Shown piece by piece: positions 44,777 to 54,820 of a DNA stretch of 64,000 nucleotides; positions within the stretch are counted from its first letter, which is position 1, and every line of letters begins with the position of its first letter. The notes below the pieces were generated by a model. It was given only the letters and a program-made list of their open reading frames with translations, was not told the origin of the DNA and did not search any database. The stretch spans positions 1 through 64,000 of the forward strand of contig CALLAW010000008.1 in the NCBI GenBank assembly GCA_938001865.1. The letters run 5' to 3'. Source of the DNA: an uncultured Saprospiraceae bacterium. GTDB lineage: Bacteria > Bacteroidota > Bacteroidia > Chitinophagales > Saprospiraceae. A program made the translations under genes and the position numbers.

Positions 44777-46243
44777 CTAGTCTACACTTCCGTGTAGAAA
44801 TGAATTTTCACTAATATTAAGATCACCACCTTCGTCTACATTGACTCGTGTACCAGAAGCAAATCCCTCAGCACTGGCTTCTTCAAGGTTTTCGAGTTCG
44901 ACTTCTCTTCTCTTGTATGCAGGCACTGACTCCATCTGAGAGACGACACCGGCATTATCTAGTGGCAGAGTTTTGGTTTTACGCAAGTACTCTTTTTTTG
45001 CTTTTTCCATCTCACTATAGGTTGCCTCATCTCTTTTGGACGACTTGGAGATATTGACCCATGGGTCATTATTCTCTACGAGAGTATTACGACCTTGGTG
45101 AGCTTGGATTGTAGATTTGACATCATCTACTTCTAAGTCTAATGTAATGGTACTACTTCCTTCTGATGGTGATGTGATCGTATTCAGTCCGATACTATCT
45201 CCGTCATCTAAGGCTACCTTGATCTCTGCAGGCTTAGTCTCTTTGGTTACTGTAGCATTCTCTTGGAATCCTGTAGCGATGAGAGTAATTGAGATCTTCT
45301 CACCTAACTCTTCATTATTACAATTACCCCATATGATATCTGTACCATAGCCAGCTTCGTCTTGGATATAGTTGGAGATCATTGAGATCTCATCCATGGT
45401 TACCTCTTTGATCCCGGATGTCACATTGAACAAGATATAGTTAGCACCTCTGATCTCTTTATCTTGGAGGAGAGGTGAGTTGAGAGCCATCTCTACCGCA
45501 CGCTTAGCTCTTTCTTCGCCTTCTGCTTCGCCAGTTCCCATCATTGCTACTCCACTATCTTTCATGACAGTATTGACGTCTTCAAAGTCAACATTGATAT
45601 ATCCAGGTACTGTGATGATCTCAGCGATCCCTCGTGCTCCAGTAGTCAAGATATTATCAGCCATACCGAAGGCATCTCTCATACTGAGGTCACCGTACAT
45701 CTCTCTGACCATATCATTGGAGATGACGAGAAGTGAGTCTACATTCTGTCTCATTTTCTCTATTCCTTCGAGAGCAAATCTTGATCGTTTATTCCCTTCG
45801 AAAGAGAATGGCTTAGTGACAATACCTACTGTCAATATTCCCATCTCTTTAGCTGCCTTAGCGATAATCGGAGCAGCACCAGTCCCTGTGCCTCCACCCA
45901 TCCCAGCAGTGATGAAGAGCATCTTAGTATTATTAGCAAGGAAAGCTCTTACTGTATCGATAGACTCGATACATGACTCCTTACCTACCTCTGGTCTTGA
46001 TCCAGCTCCTCTCCCCTCAGTAAGAGTGGGTCCGAGTTGAATCTTAGTTGGTACCGGGCTAGACTCTAGTGCTTGGTTATCAGTATTGCAGATTGCGAAA
46101 TCTACACCTCTGATCCCTTGGAGGTACATATGCCCTACTGCATTGCCGCCACCGCCACCGACTCCGATGACTTTGATTTCGGATGTATTAGACTTTTCCA
46201 TGTTGTCAAATAATTCTGGGTTATTGATATTTGAATTGCTCAT
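44777..46243 (-). CDS. ftsZ: Cell division GTPase FtsZ
   Basis: A 488-residue tubulin-like GTPase that forms the Z-ring. The glycine-rich GGGGGNAV (29-36) and the tubulin signature GGGTGTG (116-122) bind GTP. The globular domain ends near 340 and is followed by a linker of about 130 residues and the terminal peptide ISENSFLHGSVD, the Bacteroidota version of the conserved C-terminal tail that binds FtsA. It is the last gene of the dcw cluster, 46 bases after ftsA. Confidence 0.97.
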   Translation of the reverse strand: MSNSNINNPELFDNMEKSNTSEIKVIGVGGGGGNAVGHMYLQGIRGVDFAICNTDNQALESSPVPTKIQLGPTLTEGRGAGSRPEVGKESCIESIDTVRAFLANNTKMLFITAGMGGGTGTGAAPIIAKAAKEMGILTVGIVTKPFSFEGNKRSRFALEGIEKMRQNVDSLLVISNDMVREMYGDLSMRDAFGMADNILTTGARGIAEIITVPGYINVDFEDVNTVMKDSGVAMMGTGEAEGEERAKRAVEMALNSPLLQDKEIRGANYILFNVTSGIKEVTMDEISMISNYIQDEAGYGTDIIWGNCNNEELGEKISITLIATGFQENATVTKETKPAEIKVALDDGDSIGLNTITSPSEGSSTITLDLEVDDVKSTIQAHQGRNTLVENNDPWVNISKSSKRDEATYSEMEKAKKEYLRKTKTLPLDNAGVVSQMESVPAYKRREVELENLEEASAEGFASGTRVNVDEGGDLNISENSFLHGSVD

Positions 46244-46289
46244 GATTGTGAGTTTGTAGCTTAGTTATAAATATTAAAATCGAAAGAAC

Positions 46290-47615
46290 CTAAAATTCTG
46301 AATCTGGAGTTGTTTCAAAAAATTCCTTTACGTAAGTGAAGAAATTATTCATTCGTGTTGGTTCGCTTATGTTGGTGTCTTCTGTATCATCAGACTCATC
46401 CATGTCTATCACCTCACTCTCTGCAGTATCGGCAATGACGATTTCATCTTGATTGTCTATCGCAGTCAGTAAGAGACCGAGTGCCGTGGAGTATACTGGG
46501 CTCGCCAACTCAGACGAGTATCCATGTGCTAGGTGATCGATAGGCATCCCTATCCTTACTGAGTGACCAGTATGACCCTCTACGAGTAGATTGATGTTTT
46601 TGAGTAGTGATCCTCCACCTGTGAGCACCATCCCTGCGATGAGTTTGTTTTCGTATCCACTTCTTTTAATCTCCCAGAGTACATAATCAAATATCTCTTC
46701 TACTCTTGCTTGGATTATCCTTGCAAGATTTCGTTCTGTTACTTCTTTTGGTTCACCACCTTTGAAACCCGGAATCGTAATCACTCTATTGTCATAGACT
46801 TCGTCAGAGAGAGCTGAGCCAAACTTGACTTTCAACTTTTCTGCCTGACTAGACATGACGATGCAACCTTCTTTGATATCCTTGGTAATGATATTGCCAC
46901 CAAAAGGAAGTACTGCAGTGTGTCTGATAATGCCTTCGTGGAAGATCGTGATATCAGTCGTACCACCACCAATATCCACAAGGACGACACCTGCTTCTTT
47001 TTCTTCTTCGGAGAGCACAGCATTGGCACTGGCGATTGGCTCAAGCGTCATATCAGCGATCTTGAGGCCAACCTTCTCTACACACTTGATGATATTCTGC
47101 GATGCAGAGATCTGACCAGTGATGATATGAAAGTTCGCTTCGAGTCTCACTCCTGCCATACCGATAGGATCGATGATATTAGTCTCGTCATCTACTGTAA
47201 ATTCCTGAGGGATGACATGCAATATCTTATCACCTGCTGGCAATGCCAATTTATGCATATCAGTGATTAGTTTTTCGACATCAGCCTTAGAGATTTCTGT
47301 AAGGCTATTATTCCTTACGAGCATTCCATGGTGATGATAACTCTTGATATGCTGACCCGCAATCCCTACATGAACGGAATCAAACTTCTTTCCACTAGAT
47401 TGCTCTGCACCTTCTACTGCAAGTTTGATCGCCTTAGATGTTTTTTCAATGTTAGAGACTACACCTCTATTGACACCTTCAGACTTGACAGTACCGATAC
47501 CTAAGATATCTATCCTTCCATACTCATTGCGTATCCCCGCGATGGCACAGACCTTGGTAGTACCGATATCGAGTGCTACTGTGAGCTCAGATGTGTATGT
47601 TACGTCCTTATACAT
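46290..47615 (-). CDS. ftsA: Cell division protein FtsA
   Basis: A 441-residue actin-like protein that tethers FtsZ to the membrane. Phosphate-1 motif VALDIGTTKVCAI (about 13-25), the 1C subdomain (SVHVGIAGQHIKSYHHHG), phosphate-2 VVLVDIGGGTTDITIF and adenosine motif MVLTGGGSLLKNI are present. The C-terminus (NNFFTYVKEFFET) is amphipathic, as in membrane-targeting FtsA tails. It lies between ftsQ and ftsZ in the normal order. Confidence 0.96.
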   Translation of the reverse strand: MYKDVTYTSELTVALDIGTTKVCAIAGIRNEYGRIDILGIGTVKSEGVNRGVVSNIEKTSKAIKLAVEGAEQSSGKKFDSVHVGIAGQHIKSYHHHGMLVRNNSLTEISKADVEKLITDMHKLALPAGDKILHVIPQEFTVDDETNIIDPIGMAGVRLEANFHIITGQISASQNIIKCVEKVGLKIADMTLEPIASANAVLSEEEKEAGVVLVDIGGGTTDITIFHEGIIRHTAVLPFGGNIITKDIKEGCIVMSSQAEKLKVKFGSALSDEVYDNRVITIPGFKGGEPKEVTERNLARIIQARVEEIFDYVLWEIKRSGYENKLIAGMVLTGGGSLLKNINLLVEGHTGHSVRIGMPIDHLAHGYSSELASPVYSTALGLLLTAIDNQDEIVIADTAESEVIDMDESDDTEDTNISEPTRMNNFFTYVKEFFETTPDSEF

Positions 47616-47684
47616 AATATGATATTTATTGATTGAGTGATTTCTATGTTATTCTTTCAATGTTATTCAAAATAAAACTCTCGG

Positions 47685-48476
47685 TTAGGATTCATCAGAC
47701 TTGCTAAATACTTTACCATCATACTGGAGATCGAGCTCAGAGAACTTATCGATCCCATACTTAGATATCGCCTTACTGTAGAATACCTTCAACCTATAGA
47801 GTTTGTCTTCAATGTTTGTAATGTCTCCGATTTTGATCTTATTACGTCCCATCTTTGGAGCTATTACGATTTTATTCTCTTCTGTGATATTGATCTGCTC
47901 TACTAGCGATTTGAGGAAGTCATCAGCCTCTATCAGCTGAGCTATCTTGAGTACTGCATTGAGATTATGTCCTTGATCCATCTGATAGTTGGGCACATAA
48001 GCGTCCACTGCTCCAGTCACTACTGGTACTCTTACTGTATGTCCACTGACAGGGACATAATCACCGTGCTGATCGATATAGTAGCTGGCACCAGATGTCA
48101 TCACTCTTACGATTGGTGTTTTCTGCTTGATATCTACATGGAGCACCATTTTCTTGTCGACATAGAGGTCTGCATTCGCTACTCTCCTATCGCTATCTAT
48201 TAGATATTCGAGATCCAAGAGATTGAGTCTCTTGAGTGTAGCTCTCGATGCATCATATCCGACATATTCATTGATCATAGTCTTGACATCTGCCTCGTCT
48301 ATGAGGTACCTGTTATCAGTGATAGGGTCTATCTTGATATCCATCTTATCTAGTGATGACTCTGAGTACATCTGCACAGCCAGACTCAGCACTACCATCA
48401 CGATACCAATCGCCACCAGATGGAAAACCCACTGATACTTTGTGATAAACGGTATGTCTCTGTACTTCTTAGTCAT
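47685..48476 (-). CDS. ftsQ: Cell division protein FtsQ
   Basis: A 263-residue bitopic protein with a short cytoplasmic N-terminus, one helix (residues 16-34) and a periplasmic POTRA-plus-beta region (SDRRVANADLYVDKKMVLHVDIKQKTP and AASYYID-like strand YYIDQHGDYVP). It links FtsL/FtsB to the late divisome. The start overlaps the murC end by eight bases. The position between murC and ftsA confirms the call, since FtsQ sequences diverge widely. Confidence 0.9.
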   Translation of the reverse strand: MTKKYRDIPFITKYQWVFHLVAIGIVMVVLSLAVQMYSESSLDKMDIKIDPITDNRYLIDEADVKTMINEYVGYDASRATLKRLNLLDLEYLIDSDRRVANADLYVDKKMVLHVDIKQKTPIVRVMTSGASYYIDQHGDYVPVSGHTVRVPVVTGAVDAYVPNYQMDQGHNLNAVLKIAQLIEADDFLKSLVEQINITEENKIVIAPKMGRNKIKIGDITNIEDKLYRLKVFYSKAISKYGIDKFSELDLQYDGKVFSKSDES

Positions 48477-49851
48477 CTGACTGATTCTTCAATAATTTGA
48501 GGAGCATTTCATGGTGTTTTTCCAAGTTACCTGCTCCGAGTGTTATTACTATTTCGTGTTCTTCTTTCTTTATTTCTTCTTCTAATTGATCATGATCTAC
48601 AGCCTTAGCTCTTACGAGAGTCATATGCTTGACTATCATCTCAGAGGTAATCCCATCTATCGGCAACTCTCTAGCTGGATAGATTGGCAAGATGTAAGCG
48701 ATGTCAAGTAAGCTCAGTGTCTCAGCAAATCCCTCAAAGTGATCTCTCGTCCTCGTATATAGGTGAGGTTGAAAGATTCCCGTAAGTGACTGATCAGGAT
48801 ACAGTTGCTTGATGGCTCCTATGACAGCTCTGAGTTCTTCTGGATGATGTGCATAGTCATCTATCAGGGTTGCATTTTTACTCTCATAGAGACATTCGAT
48901 CCTTCTCTTCACACCTCCATAGCCTTTGATCGCTTTCGCTAAAATGCTATCCTCACATCCAAGTCGCTTTGCGATGAACCAACCGATACTTGCATTGCTT
49001 GCATTATAGTATCCTGGTATATTCCATTGCCAAGATGTCTTCTGTCCATCGATCCTCGCATTTACATGAGTGTCAAATCCTGCTCCAGTCCAACTCTCTA
49101 TCCAGAGATCAGCATCTGGTGACCCAAATGTGATTATCTCAATCGATCTCTGCTCCATGATCTGCTTCCACTCATCGGTAAATGCTTCCGAGATACCATG
49201 CTGTATGATGAGTATTCCTCCATCATTAATCTGAGTAGTGAATTCTTCATACGTAGCGATCATCTCACTCTGACTCCCATAGATATCGAGATGGTCAGCA
49301 TCCATACTGAGGATGACTGCTATCTGAGGGTAGAGTTGCAGAAACGATCTATCAAACTCATCAGCCTCAGCGACCAACCATCCACTCTCTCCATAGCTAT
49401 AGTTAGAGTTCCAATCTCTATGGATCCCTCCAAGGAAATTGATACTCTCGACACCACTCTCGACTAAGAGGTGTGCTAAGACAGTAGATGTACTCGTCTT
49501 GCCATGAGTACCAGCGACTGCAATAGTCTTGTACGATTGGCTGATCAATCCGAGTGCCTCTGATCTCTTCATCACTGGGATCTCTGTACTTAGTAGGTAC
49601 TGATACTCCTTGTGTGACACTGGGATCGCAGGTGTGTAGATTACAATGTCAATTAGCTTAGGGATGGCATCCACATCTTCTGTGTAGTGGATATTCATTC
49701 CTTCCTCTTCCAACGTTTTGGTAAGAGCAGTACTCGTCCTGTCATATCCAGAGACTTGTACTGATTTATCTTTGAAGTATCGAGCTATCGCTGACATCCC
49801 GATTCCTCCGATTCCTATGAAATATGCATGCTTCACCTTCGTGATATCCAT
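48469..49851 (-). CDS. murC: UDP-N-acetylmuramate--L-alanine ligase
   Basis: A 460-residue ATP-dependent ligase adding L-Ala to UDP-MurNAc. The N-terminal GIGGIGMSAIAR (12-23) binds the UDP-sugar, the P-loop is GTHGKTSTST (about 114-123), and IDDYAHHPEELRAVI is the MurC C-terminal signature. It overlaps ftsQ by eight bases and starts four bases after murG. Confidence 0.97.
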   Translation of the reverse strand: MDITKVKHAYFIGIGGIGMSAIARYFKDKSVQVSGYDRTSTALTKTLEEEGMNIHYTEDVDAIPKLIDIVIYTPAIPVSHKEYQYLLSTEIPVMKRSEALGLISQSYKTIAVAGTHGKTSTSTVLAHLLVESGVESINFLGGIHRDWNSNYSYGESGWLVAEADEFDRSFLQLYPQIAVILSMDADHLDIYGSQSEMIATYEEFTTQINDGGILIIQHGISEAFTDEWKQIMEQRSIEIITFGSPDADLWIESWTGAGFDTHVNARIDGQKTSWQWNIPGYYNASNASIGWFIAKRLGCEDSILAKAIKGYGGVKRRIECLYESKNATLIDDYAHHPEELRAVIGAIKQLYPDQSLTGIFQPHLYTRTRDHFEGFAETLSLLDIAYILPIYPARELPIDGITSEMIVKHMTLVRAKAVDHDQLEEEIKKEEHEIVITLGAGNLEKHHEMLLKLLKNQSDD

Positions 49852-49855
49852 ATTC

Positions 49856-50956
49856 TTAGGTTTTGTTATTTCCGAGTGCTATGACTAACTCTGCGATTCT
49901 ATCCGCAGCTGTTGGCTTAGCGAGTTGCTTCACATTAGAAGCAAGTGTTTGTTGGAGTTTATCATCCTTACTCAACCGAATTGCTTCGGTTATTAAGGTC
50001 TCTTGAGCATCTGCATCTCTGACCAATATTGCTGCATCTCTATTGACTAGAGCCATTGCATTCTTAGTCTGATGATCTTCTGCTACATTTGGCGATGGTA
50101 CTAAGATGGTAGGCATCCCTACGATACTCAGTTCGCTTATCGTCAATGCTCCTGCTCTCCCGATCATCACATCTCCTACTGCATATGCGAGGTCCATCCT
50201 ATCGATGAACTTTGTAGCTTTGACATGACCCAACTGCGCCGTATCACTTGCCATAAACCTCTCTTCGTGTGCAGCTCCTATCTGCCAGACAAACTGTAAA
50301 TCATCAACTGACTCAAGCTGACTACAAGCAGCATCCATCGCCTTATTCAGTGTCAGTGCTCCGAGGCTTCCACCTACGATGAGGCAGGTCTTCTTACTTG
50401 GGTCTAGCCCAAAATGAGAATAAGCTTCGTCACGCTTACTTGCGACTTCCAGGAGATCAGTCCTGACTGGATTACCAGTAAACTCAATTTTATCATGAGG
50501 AAAAAACTGAGTCATCTCCGGATATGCAGTACAGATCGTTTGAGCTTTACCCGCGAGTATCTTATTAGTGATCCCTGGATAAGAGTTCTGCTCCTGCAGT
50601 AAGAGAGGCAAACCCTTGCTCGCCAACTTATACATCGCAGGTCCACTTGCATAACCACCAACTCCAACACCGACATCCGGTCTGAAGTCCTTGATGATCC
50701 TCCCAGCTGCCATCAGACTCTTCATCACCTTGAAAGGAAATGAAAGATTCTTCAAGGTAAGTCTTCGCTGAAATCCAGCAATATCTAACCCCTCAATGTC
50801 ATAACCTGCAGCAGGTACCTTGGTCATCTCCATCCGACCATTAGCTCCTACAAACAATATTTCAATCTCCGCATCCTTACTCTTCAATGCGTCTGCTATC
50901 GCTATAGCAGGATAGATATGTCCACCTGTACCTCCGCCACTTATCAATACTCTCAT
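49856..50956 (-). CDS. murG: UDP-GlcNAc--lipid I transferase MurG
   Basis: A 366-residue GT-B glycosyltransferase that adds GlcNAc to lipid I on the inner membrane face, making lipid II. The N-terminal ISGGGTGGHIYPAIAIAD is the lipid I-side loop, GGSLGALTLNKA starts the C-terminal domain, and RAGALTISELSIVGMPTILVP binds UDP-GlcNAc. It overlaps ftsW by four bases. Confidence 0.97.
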   Translation of the reverse strand: MRVLISGGGTGGHIYPAIAIADALKSKDAEIEILFVGANGRMEMTKVPAAGYDIEGLDIAGFQRRLTLKNLSFPFKVMKSLMAAGRIIKDFRPDVGVGVGGYASGPAMYKLASKGLPLLLQEQNSYPGITNKILAGKAQTICTAYPEMTQFFPHDKIEFTGNPVRTDLLEVASKRDEAYSHFGLDPSKKTCLIVGGSLGALTLNKAMDAACSQLESVDDLQFVWQIGAAHEERFMASDTAQLGHVKATKFIDRMDLAYAVGDVMIGRAGALTISELSIVGMPTILVPSPNVAEDHQTKNAMALVNRDAAILVRDADAQETLITEAIRLSKDDKLQQTLASNVKQLAKPTAADRIAELVIALGNNKT

Positions 50957-52116
50957 ACTGGTACAGCTTCCAACTTTTGCTTAGCAATGTGACTATCAAC
51001 ATACTTAGAGACACTGAGTATGATCCCACATGAGATCAGTGTAAAGAGAAGTGATGTACCTCCCATACTGACAAGTGGTAGTGTCAACCCTGTCACTGGT
51101 ACGAGATGAATAGACACTGCTATATTTGCAAAAGCTTGAATTACAATATTGAGACACAGACCCATCGCTAAGATTGAGCCAAATGTCTTAGGTGATTGAG
51201 TCACCAACTTGGTGCATCTGAAGAGTAGACCGAAGTACAATAAGATCATCGTGATCCCACCCACTAATCCTGTCTCCTCACAGATAATCGCATAGATAAA
51301 ATCCGCATACGGACTTGGTAAGAAGTTTCGCTGTATACTCCCGCCTAATCCAAGACCAAAAATTTCTCCATTGGCAATTGCCATCTTACTCTGTTGTATC
51401 TGATATCCTCCATCTGTATTGTAGAAGAACTCATGGATCCTCATCTGCCATGTCTCTACTCTCACAAAATCTGGAAAGATCGTACCCAAAGCAACGATGA
51501 GCCCAAATGCAATAACTCCAAGTACGAGTAAAGCTGCGATATACTTGAGAGAGACTCTTCCTATAAACATCATCATCAGACTCGTCATAAACAGCAATGC
51601 TGCAGTACTAAAATCTGCTGGAGCTATCAATGCACAGATGACAACGACTGGTATAATCAATGGAAGGAATGCCCCTTTGAGATCTTTGATATTTTCTTGT
51701 CGCTTAGAGATGCTCTTCGCAACAAATATGATAAGTGTCAACTTCGCTAAATCAGAAGTCTGAAATGTGAAATCAGTGAATGGTAATTGTATCCACCTCC
51801 TCGCCTCATTGATCTCAGCGCCAAAGAAGATAGTATACACAAGGAGTGGTATAGTCAAGATAAGTAATATTGGCGCTAGCTTAGCATAATACATATAATT
51901 CACCCTATAGCACATGTACATCACCAAAGCACCAAAACTCAAGAAGATGAAATGCTGAAAGATATATCTCTCAGTATTACCACCATTGTAACGGTAGGCC
52001 ATACTCCCCACAGCACTATAGACTGCGAGCATTGAGAACAACGCAAGCAAGGTGATAATCAACCAAATGACTTTATCACCTCTAAGTGTATTGTAAAATT
52101 GAGCAACTCTAGACAT
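50953..52116 (-). CDS. ftsW: Septal SEDS glycosyltransferase FtsW
   Basis: A 387-residue polytopic SEDS protein with about ten helices that polymerises lipid II at the septum with FtsI. The large loop NEARRWIQLPFTDFTFQTSDLAKL, the AIVNGE-like segment MAIANGEIFGLGLGGSIQRNFLPSPYADFIYA, and PLVSMGGTSLLFTLISCGI near the end are SEDS hallmarks. It overlaps murG and follows murD by 25 bases. Confidence 0.95.
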   Translation of the reverse strand: MSRVAQFYNTLRGDKVIWLIITLLALFSMLAVYSAVGSMAYRYNGGNTERYIFQHFIFLSFGALVMYMCYRVNYMYYAKLAPILLILTIPLLVYTIFFGAEINEARRWIQLPFTDFTFQTSDLAKLTLIIFVAKSISKRQENIKDLKGAFLPLIIPVVVICALIAPADFSTAALLFMTSLMMMFIGRVSLKYIAALLVLGVIAFGLIVALGTIFPDFVRVETWQMRIHEFFYNTDGGYQIQQSKMAIANGEIFGLGLGGSIQRNFLPSPYADFIYAIICEETGLVGGITMILLYFGLLFRCTKLVTQSPKTFGSILAMGLCLNIVIQAFANIAVSIHLVPVTGLTLPLVSMGGTSLLFTLISCGIILSVSKYVDSHIAKQKLEAVPV

Positions 52117-52141
52117 TAAGAATATGAGTTATTGAATATGG

Positions 52142-53434
52142 TTATTTATAAATCAGTTTGTAGACTGCGTCTCTAAACATGTTACCTCTGTGTATATAAT
52201 TATCGAAAAGATCAAAGCTGGCACATGCTGGTGAGAGTAAGACAGTGTCTCCTTCTCGAGCAATCCCCGATGCAGCTTCGATGGCAGATGCGAATGTTGA
52301 GCAATCCCTCAACGGTATTCCAAAGTCACTATAGTGGTGGATAATCGCTTGATTGTCCAACCCCATACAGATGATGTGGCTTACCTTTGATCTTACGAGA
52401 TCGTCTAATGCTGTGTAATCGTTACCTTTATCAGTGCCTCCTACGATCCAGATGACTGGCTTCTCTACTCCCCCAAGAGCATAGTATACCGCGTCAGTAT
52501 TAGTGGCTTTGCTGTCATTGATATATGTCACTCCATTGACCCTCGCGATGATCTCCATACGATGTGGTAGAGCTTGATACTGCATGAGTGCTCCATCCGC
52601 CTCCTCTTTGGGAAACCCTAGGTGGTTGACTACTTCTCTGACTACTAGAGCATTGAAGTGATTGTGAACTCCTGAAAATGGTAACTCATCTAAGTCAACA
52701 AACTGTGCTAACTGTGTACTACTTTGCTCCATTGAGATTCCAATTCGAGGAACTCTTAAATCCTTACATCTTGTAGCAATTCGATGATCATCTTTATTGT
52801 AAATAATCAGATGATCCTCACCTTGATGTGACAAGATTCTGAATTTAGCTTCAGCGTACTTCTCAATATCATACTCATAGCGATCTAAGTGATCTGGAGT
52901 AATATTGAGCAATACACTGACATCAGGAGTAAAATCAACACAGTCCTCTAACTGAAAACTACTCAACTCAAGCACGAAGTAATCATACTGAGTTTGTTGA
53001 GTAAGTAATCTACAAAGTGATGTACCAAAATTGCCACCGATGCAGACATTGAGTCCAGCATGCTTGAGACATTGGTAGATCATATTAGTGACTGTTGACT
53101 TCCCATTACTCCCTGTGATAGCGATACAGTATCCATCAAGATGACGGTAACCGTACTCGATCTCACCGATGACCTCTACACCTCTCGTGACAAGGTCAAC
53201 AATAAGCGTAGAACTCCGAGGAATTCCTGGGCTTTTGATTACTAAATCTGCCTTTCCAATAATGTCAATATTATGTCCACTTTCTTCAAAGCGGATATTA
53301 TGTTCGTTCAGTAGAGTCTGAGTCTCTGGTCTGATGTGACCTGAGTCTGAGACGAATACTGTGTGAGCATTGTGGTGTGCAAGTAGTGCAGCGCCTATGG
53401 CACTTTCGCCGCTACCGAGTACTACGACATCCAT
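52142..53434 (-). CDS. murD: UDP-MurNAc-L-alanine--D-glutamate ligase
   Basis: A 430-residue Mur ligase. The N-terminal VLGSGESAIGAALLAHH binds the UDP part, the P-loop is ITGSNGKSTVTNM (about 111-123), and HRMEIIARVNGVTYINDSKATNTDA is the MurD C-terminal signature. Its first base overlaps the final base of mraY. It adds D-Glu as the second peptide residue. Confidence 0.96.
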   Translation of the reverse strand: MDVVVLGSGESAIGAALLAHHNAHTVFVSDSGHIRPETQTLLNEHNIRFEESGHNIDIIGKADLVIKSPGIPRSSTLIVDLVTRGVEVIGEIEYGYRHLDGYCIAITGSNGKSTVTNMIYQCLKHAGLNVCIGGNFGTSLCRLLTQQTQYDYFVLELSSFQLEDCVDFTPDVSVLLNITPDHLDRYEYDIEKYAEAKFRILSHQGEDHLIIYNKDDHRIATRCKDLRVPRIGISMEQSSTQLAQFVDLDELPFSGVHNHFNALVVREVVNHLGFPKEEADGALMQYQALPHRMEIIARVNGVTYINDSKATNTDAVYYALGGVEKPVIWIVGGTDKGNDYTALDDLVRSKVSHIICMGLDNQAIIHHYSDFGIPLRDCSTFASAIEAASGIAREGDTVLLSPACASFDLFDNYIHRGNMFRDAVYKLIYK

Positions 53435-54699
53435 TATCTAATCTTAAGAGTGATAATACTGATGATGGCGAGGATAATCCCGATTATCCAAAACCGAGTA
53501 ACGATTTTGACTTCGTGGATACCTTTCTTCTGGTAGTGATGGTGGAGAGGTGACATGAGAAATACTCGTCTACCTTCACCATATTTACGCTTAGTGTATT
53601 TGAAATAACCGACTTGAATGATGACCGAAAGAGCCTCAATAAAAAATATTCCACATAAGAGTGGGAGTAATAATTCCTTCCTTAATAAGATAGCCATAGA
53701 AGCGATAATCCCACCGATGGCTAAGCTCCCAGTATCACCCATGAAGACTCTTGCTGGATAGGCATTGTACCAGAGAAAGCCGGTACAAGCTCCTACAAAG
53801 CATGCTGCATAGATCACTAACTCTCCGATATTGGGGAGATAGAGGATATTGAGATATTCTGCGGTAATCGTATTACCTGACACCCAAGCCAGTAAGCCTA
53901 GGGTCACCGCAATGATAGCACTCAATCCAGCGAGTAGACCGTCTAGTCCATCTGTGAGATTGGCACTATTAGAGACCGCGGTAACGATAAATATCACTAC
54001 GGGCACGAATAAAAGCCAGACCCAAGATTCTCTATTTTGGTTAACAAAAAACAGAAAATCGCTATAGGAAATCGTGTTGTTTTTAAAAAAAGGAACGTTA
54101 GTAAGTGTAGTTTTTGCGTAAGCCATTTTCCTTGAGATAGTGACACCCGCTATAGTTTTCTCTTCGAGATCAAAAGATTTCACGATTTGAAGATTTTCTT
54201 GGACTGCTGTCTGATACGGCAGTCTGACATTGATATCGTCATTAACTATCATGGTAACACCAATGATAAGACCAAGTCCAATCTGTCCAAAAATCTTGAA
54301 TTTGCCGTGAAGGCCATCCTTGTTTTTTCTAAATACTTTGATATAATCATCAACGAAACCAATCACAGCCATCCATACGGTAGCGATGAGCATCAAGATA
54401 ATATATACATTGTCGAGACGAGCCACTAATAGACATGGAATCATGATTGCCGCGACGATAATAAGCCCACCCATCGTAGGGGTACCCTCTTTTATCTTCT
54501 GACCATCAAGACCCAGTTCTCGGACTGTCTCTCCTACTTGCCGCCTTTTCAAAGATCGTATGATTCGATTACCAAACACTGTGGCAACAAAGAGTGAAAT
54601 CAATATTGCAAGTGCAGCTCGAAACGATATAAATTGGAACAATCCTGCCCCTGGCAGATGATATTGTTCTTCTAAAAATTCAAATATGTAATAAAGCAT
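53434..54699 (-). CDS. mraY: Phospho-MurNAc-pentapeptide transferase
   Basis: A 421-residue polytopic enzyme that makes lipid I from UDP-MurNAc-pentapeptide and undecaprenyl phosphate. Conserved aspartates are in [17 protein letters not shown] and [12 protein letters not shown], and the C-terminal motif is [12 protein letters not shown]. It is about 60 residues longer than E. coli MraY because of an insertion around residues 155-225, a feature of Bacteroidota MraY. A 121-base gap with a terminator-like hairpin separates it from murE upstream. Confidence 0.96.
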   Translation of the reverse strand: MLYYIFEFLEEQYHLPGAGLFQFISFRAALAILISLFVATVFGNRIIRSLKRRQVGETVRELGLDGQKIKEGTPTMGGLIIVAAIMIPCLLVARLDNVYIILMLIATVWMAVIGFVDDYIKVFRKNKDGLHGKFKIFGQIGLGLIIGVTMIVNDDINVRLPYQTAVQENLQIVKSFDLEEKTIAGVTISRKMAYAKTTLTNVPFFKNNTISYSDFLFFVNQNRESWVWLLFVPVVIFIVTAVSNSANLTDGLDGLLAGLSAIIAVTLGLLAWVSGNTITAEYLNILYLPNIGELVIYAACFVGACTGFLWYNAYPARVFMGDTGSLAIGGIIASMAILLRKELLLPLLCGIFFIEALSVIIQVGYFKYTKRKYGEGRRVFLMSPLHHHYQKKGIHEVKIVTRFWIIGIILAIISIITLKIR

Positions 54700-54718
54700 T
54701 CTTGTGCTTAATTCGTCT

Positions 54719-54782
54719 TAAAAAAAACAGCCCAGTGGGGTGCCCAAATCGTTATCCGGTGCATGATCCCACTGTAACTGTT
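54719..54782 (-). promoter_or_regulatory. Terminator-like hairpin (possible attenuator) between murE and mraY
   Basis: On the minus strand the outer arms cagtggg/cccactg enclose tgc/gca and ccggat/atttgg (with G-U pairs) around an aacg tetraloop, and aacag/ctgtt extends the base. The stem runs straight into eight U. It is 20-83 bases upstream of the mraY start and 22 bases past the murE stop, so it sits inside an otherwise tightly packed operon. It should reduce transcription of mraY-to-ftsZ or act as an attenuator. No leader peptide is evident. Confidence 0.7.
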
Positions 54783-54820
54783 AAAACCAACCTGAGAATG
54801 ATAATAGAACCTACTCTTAA

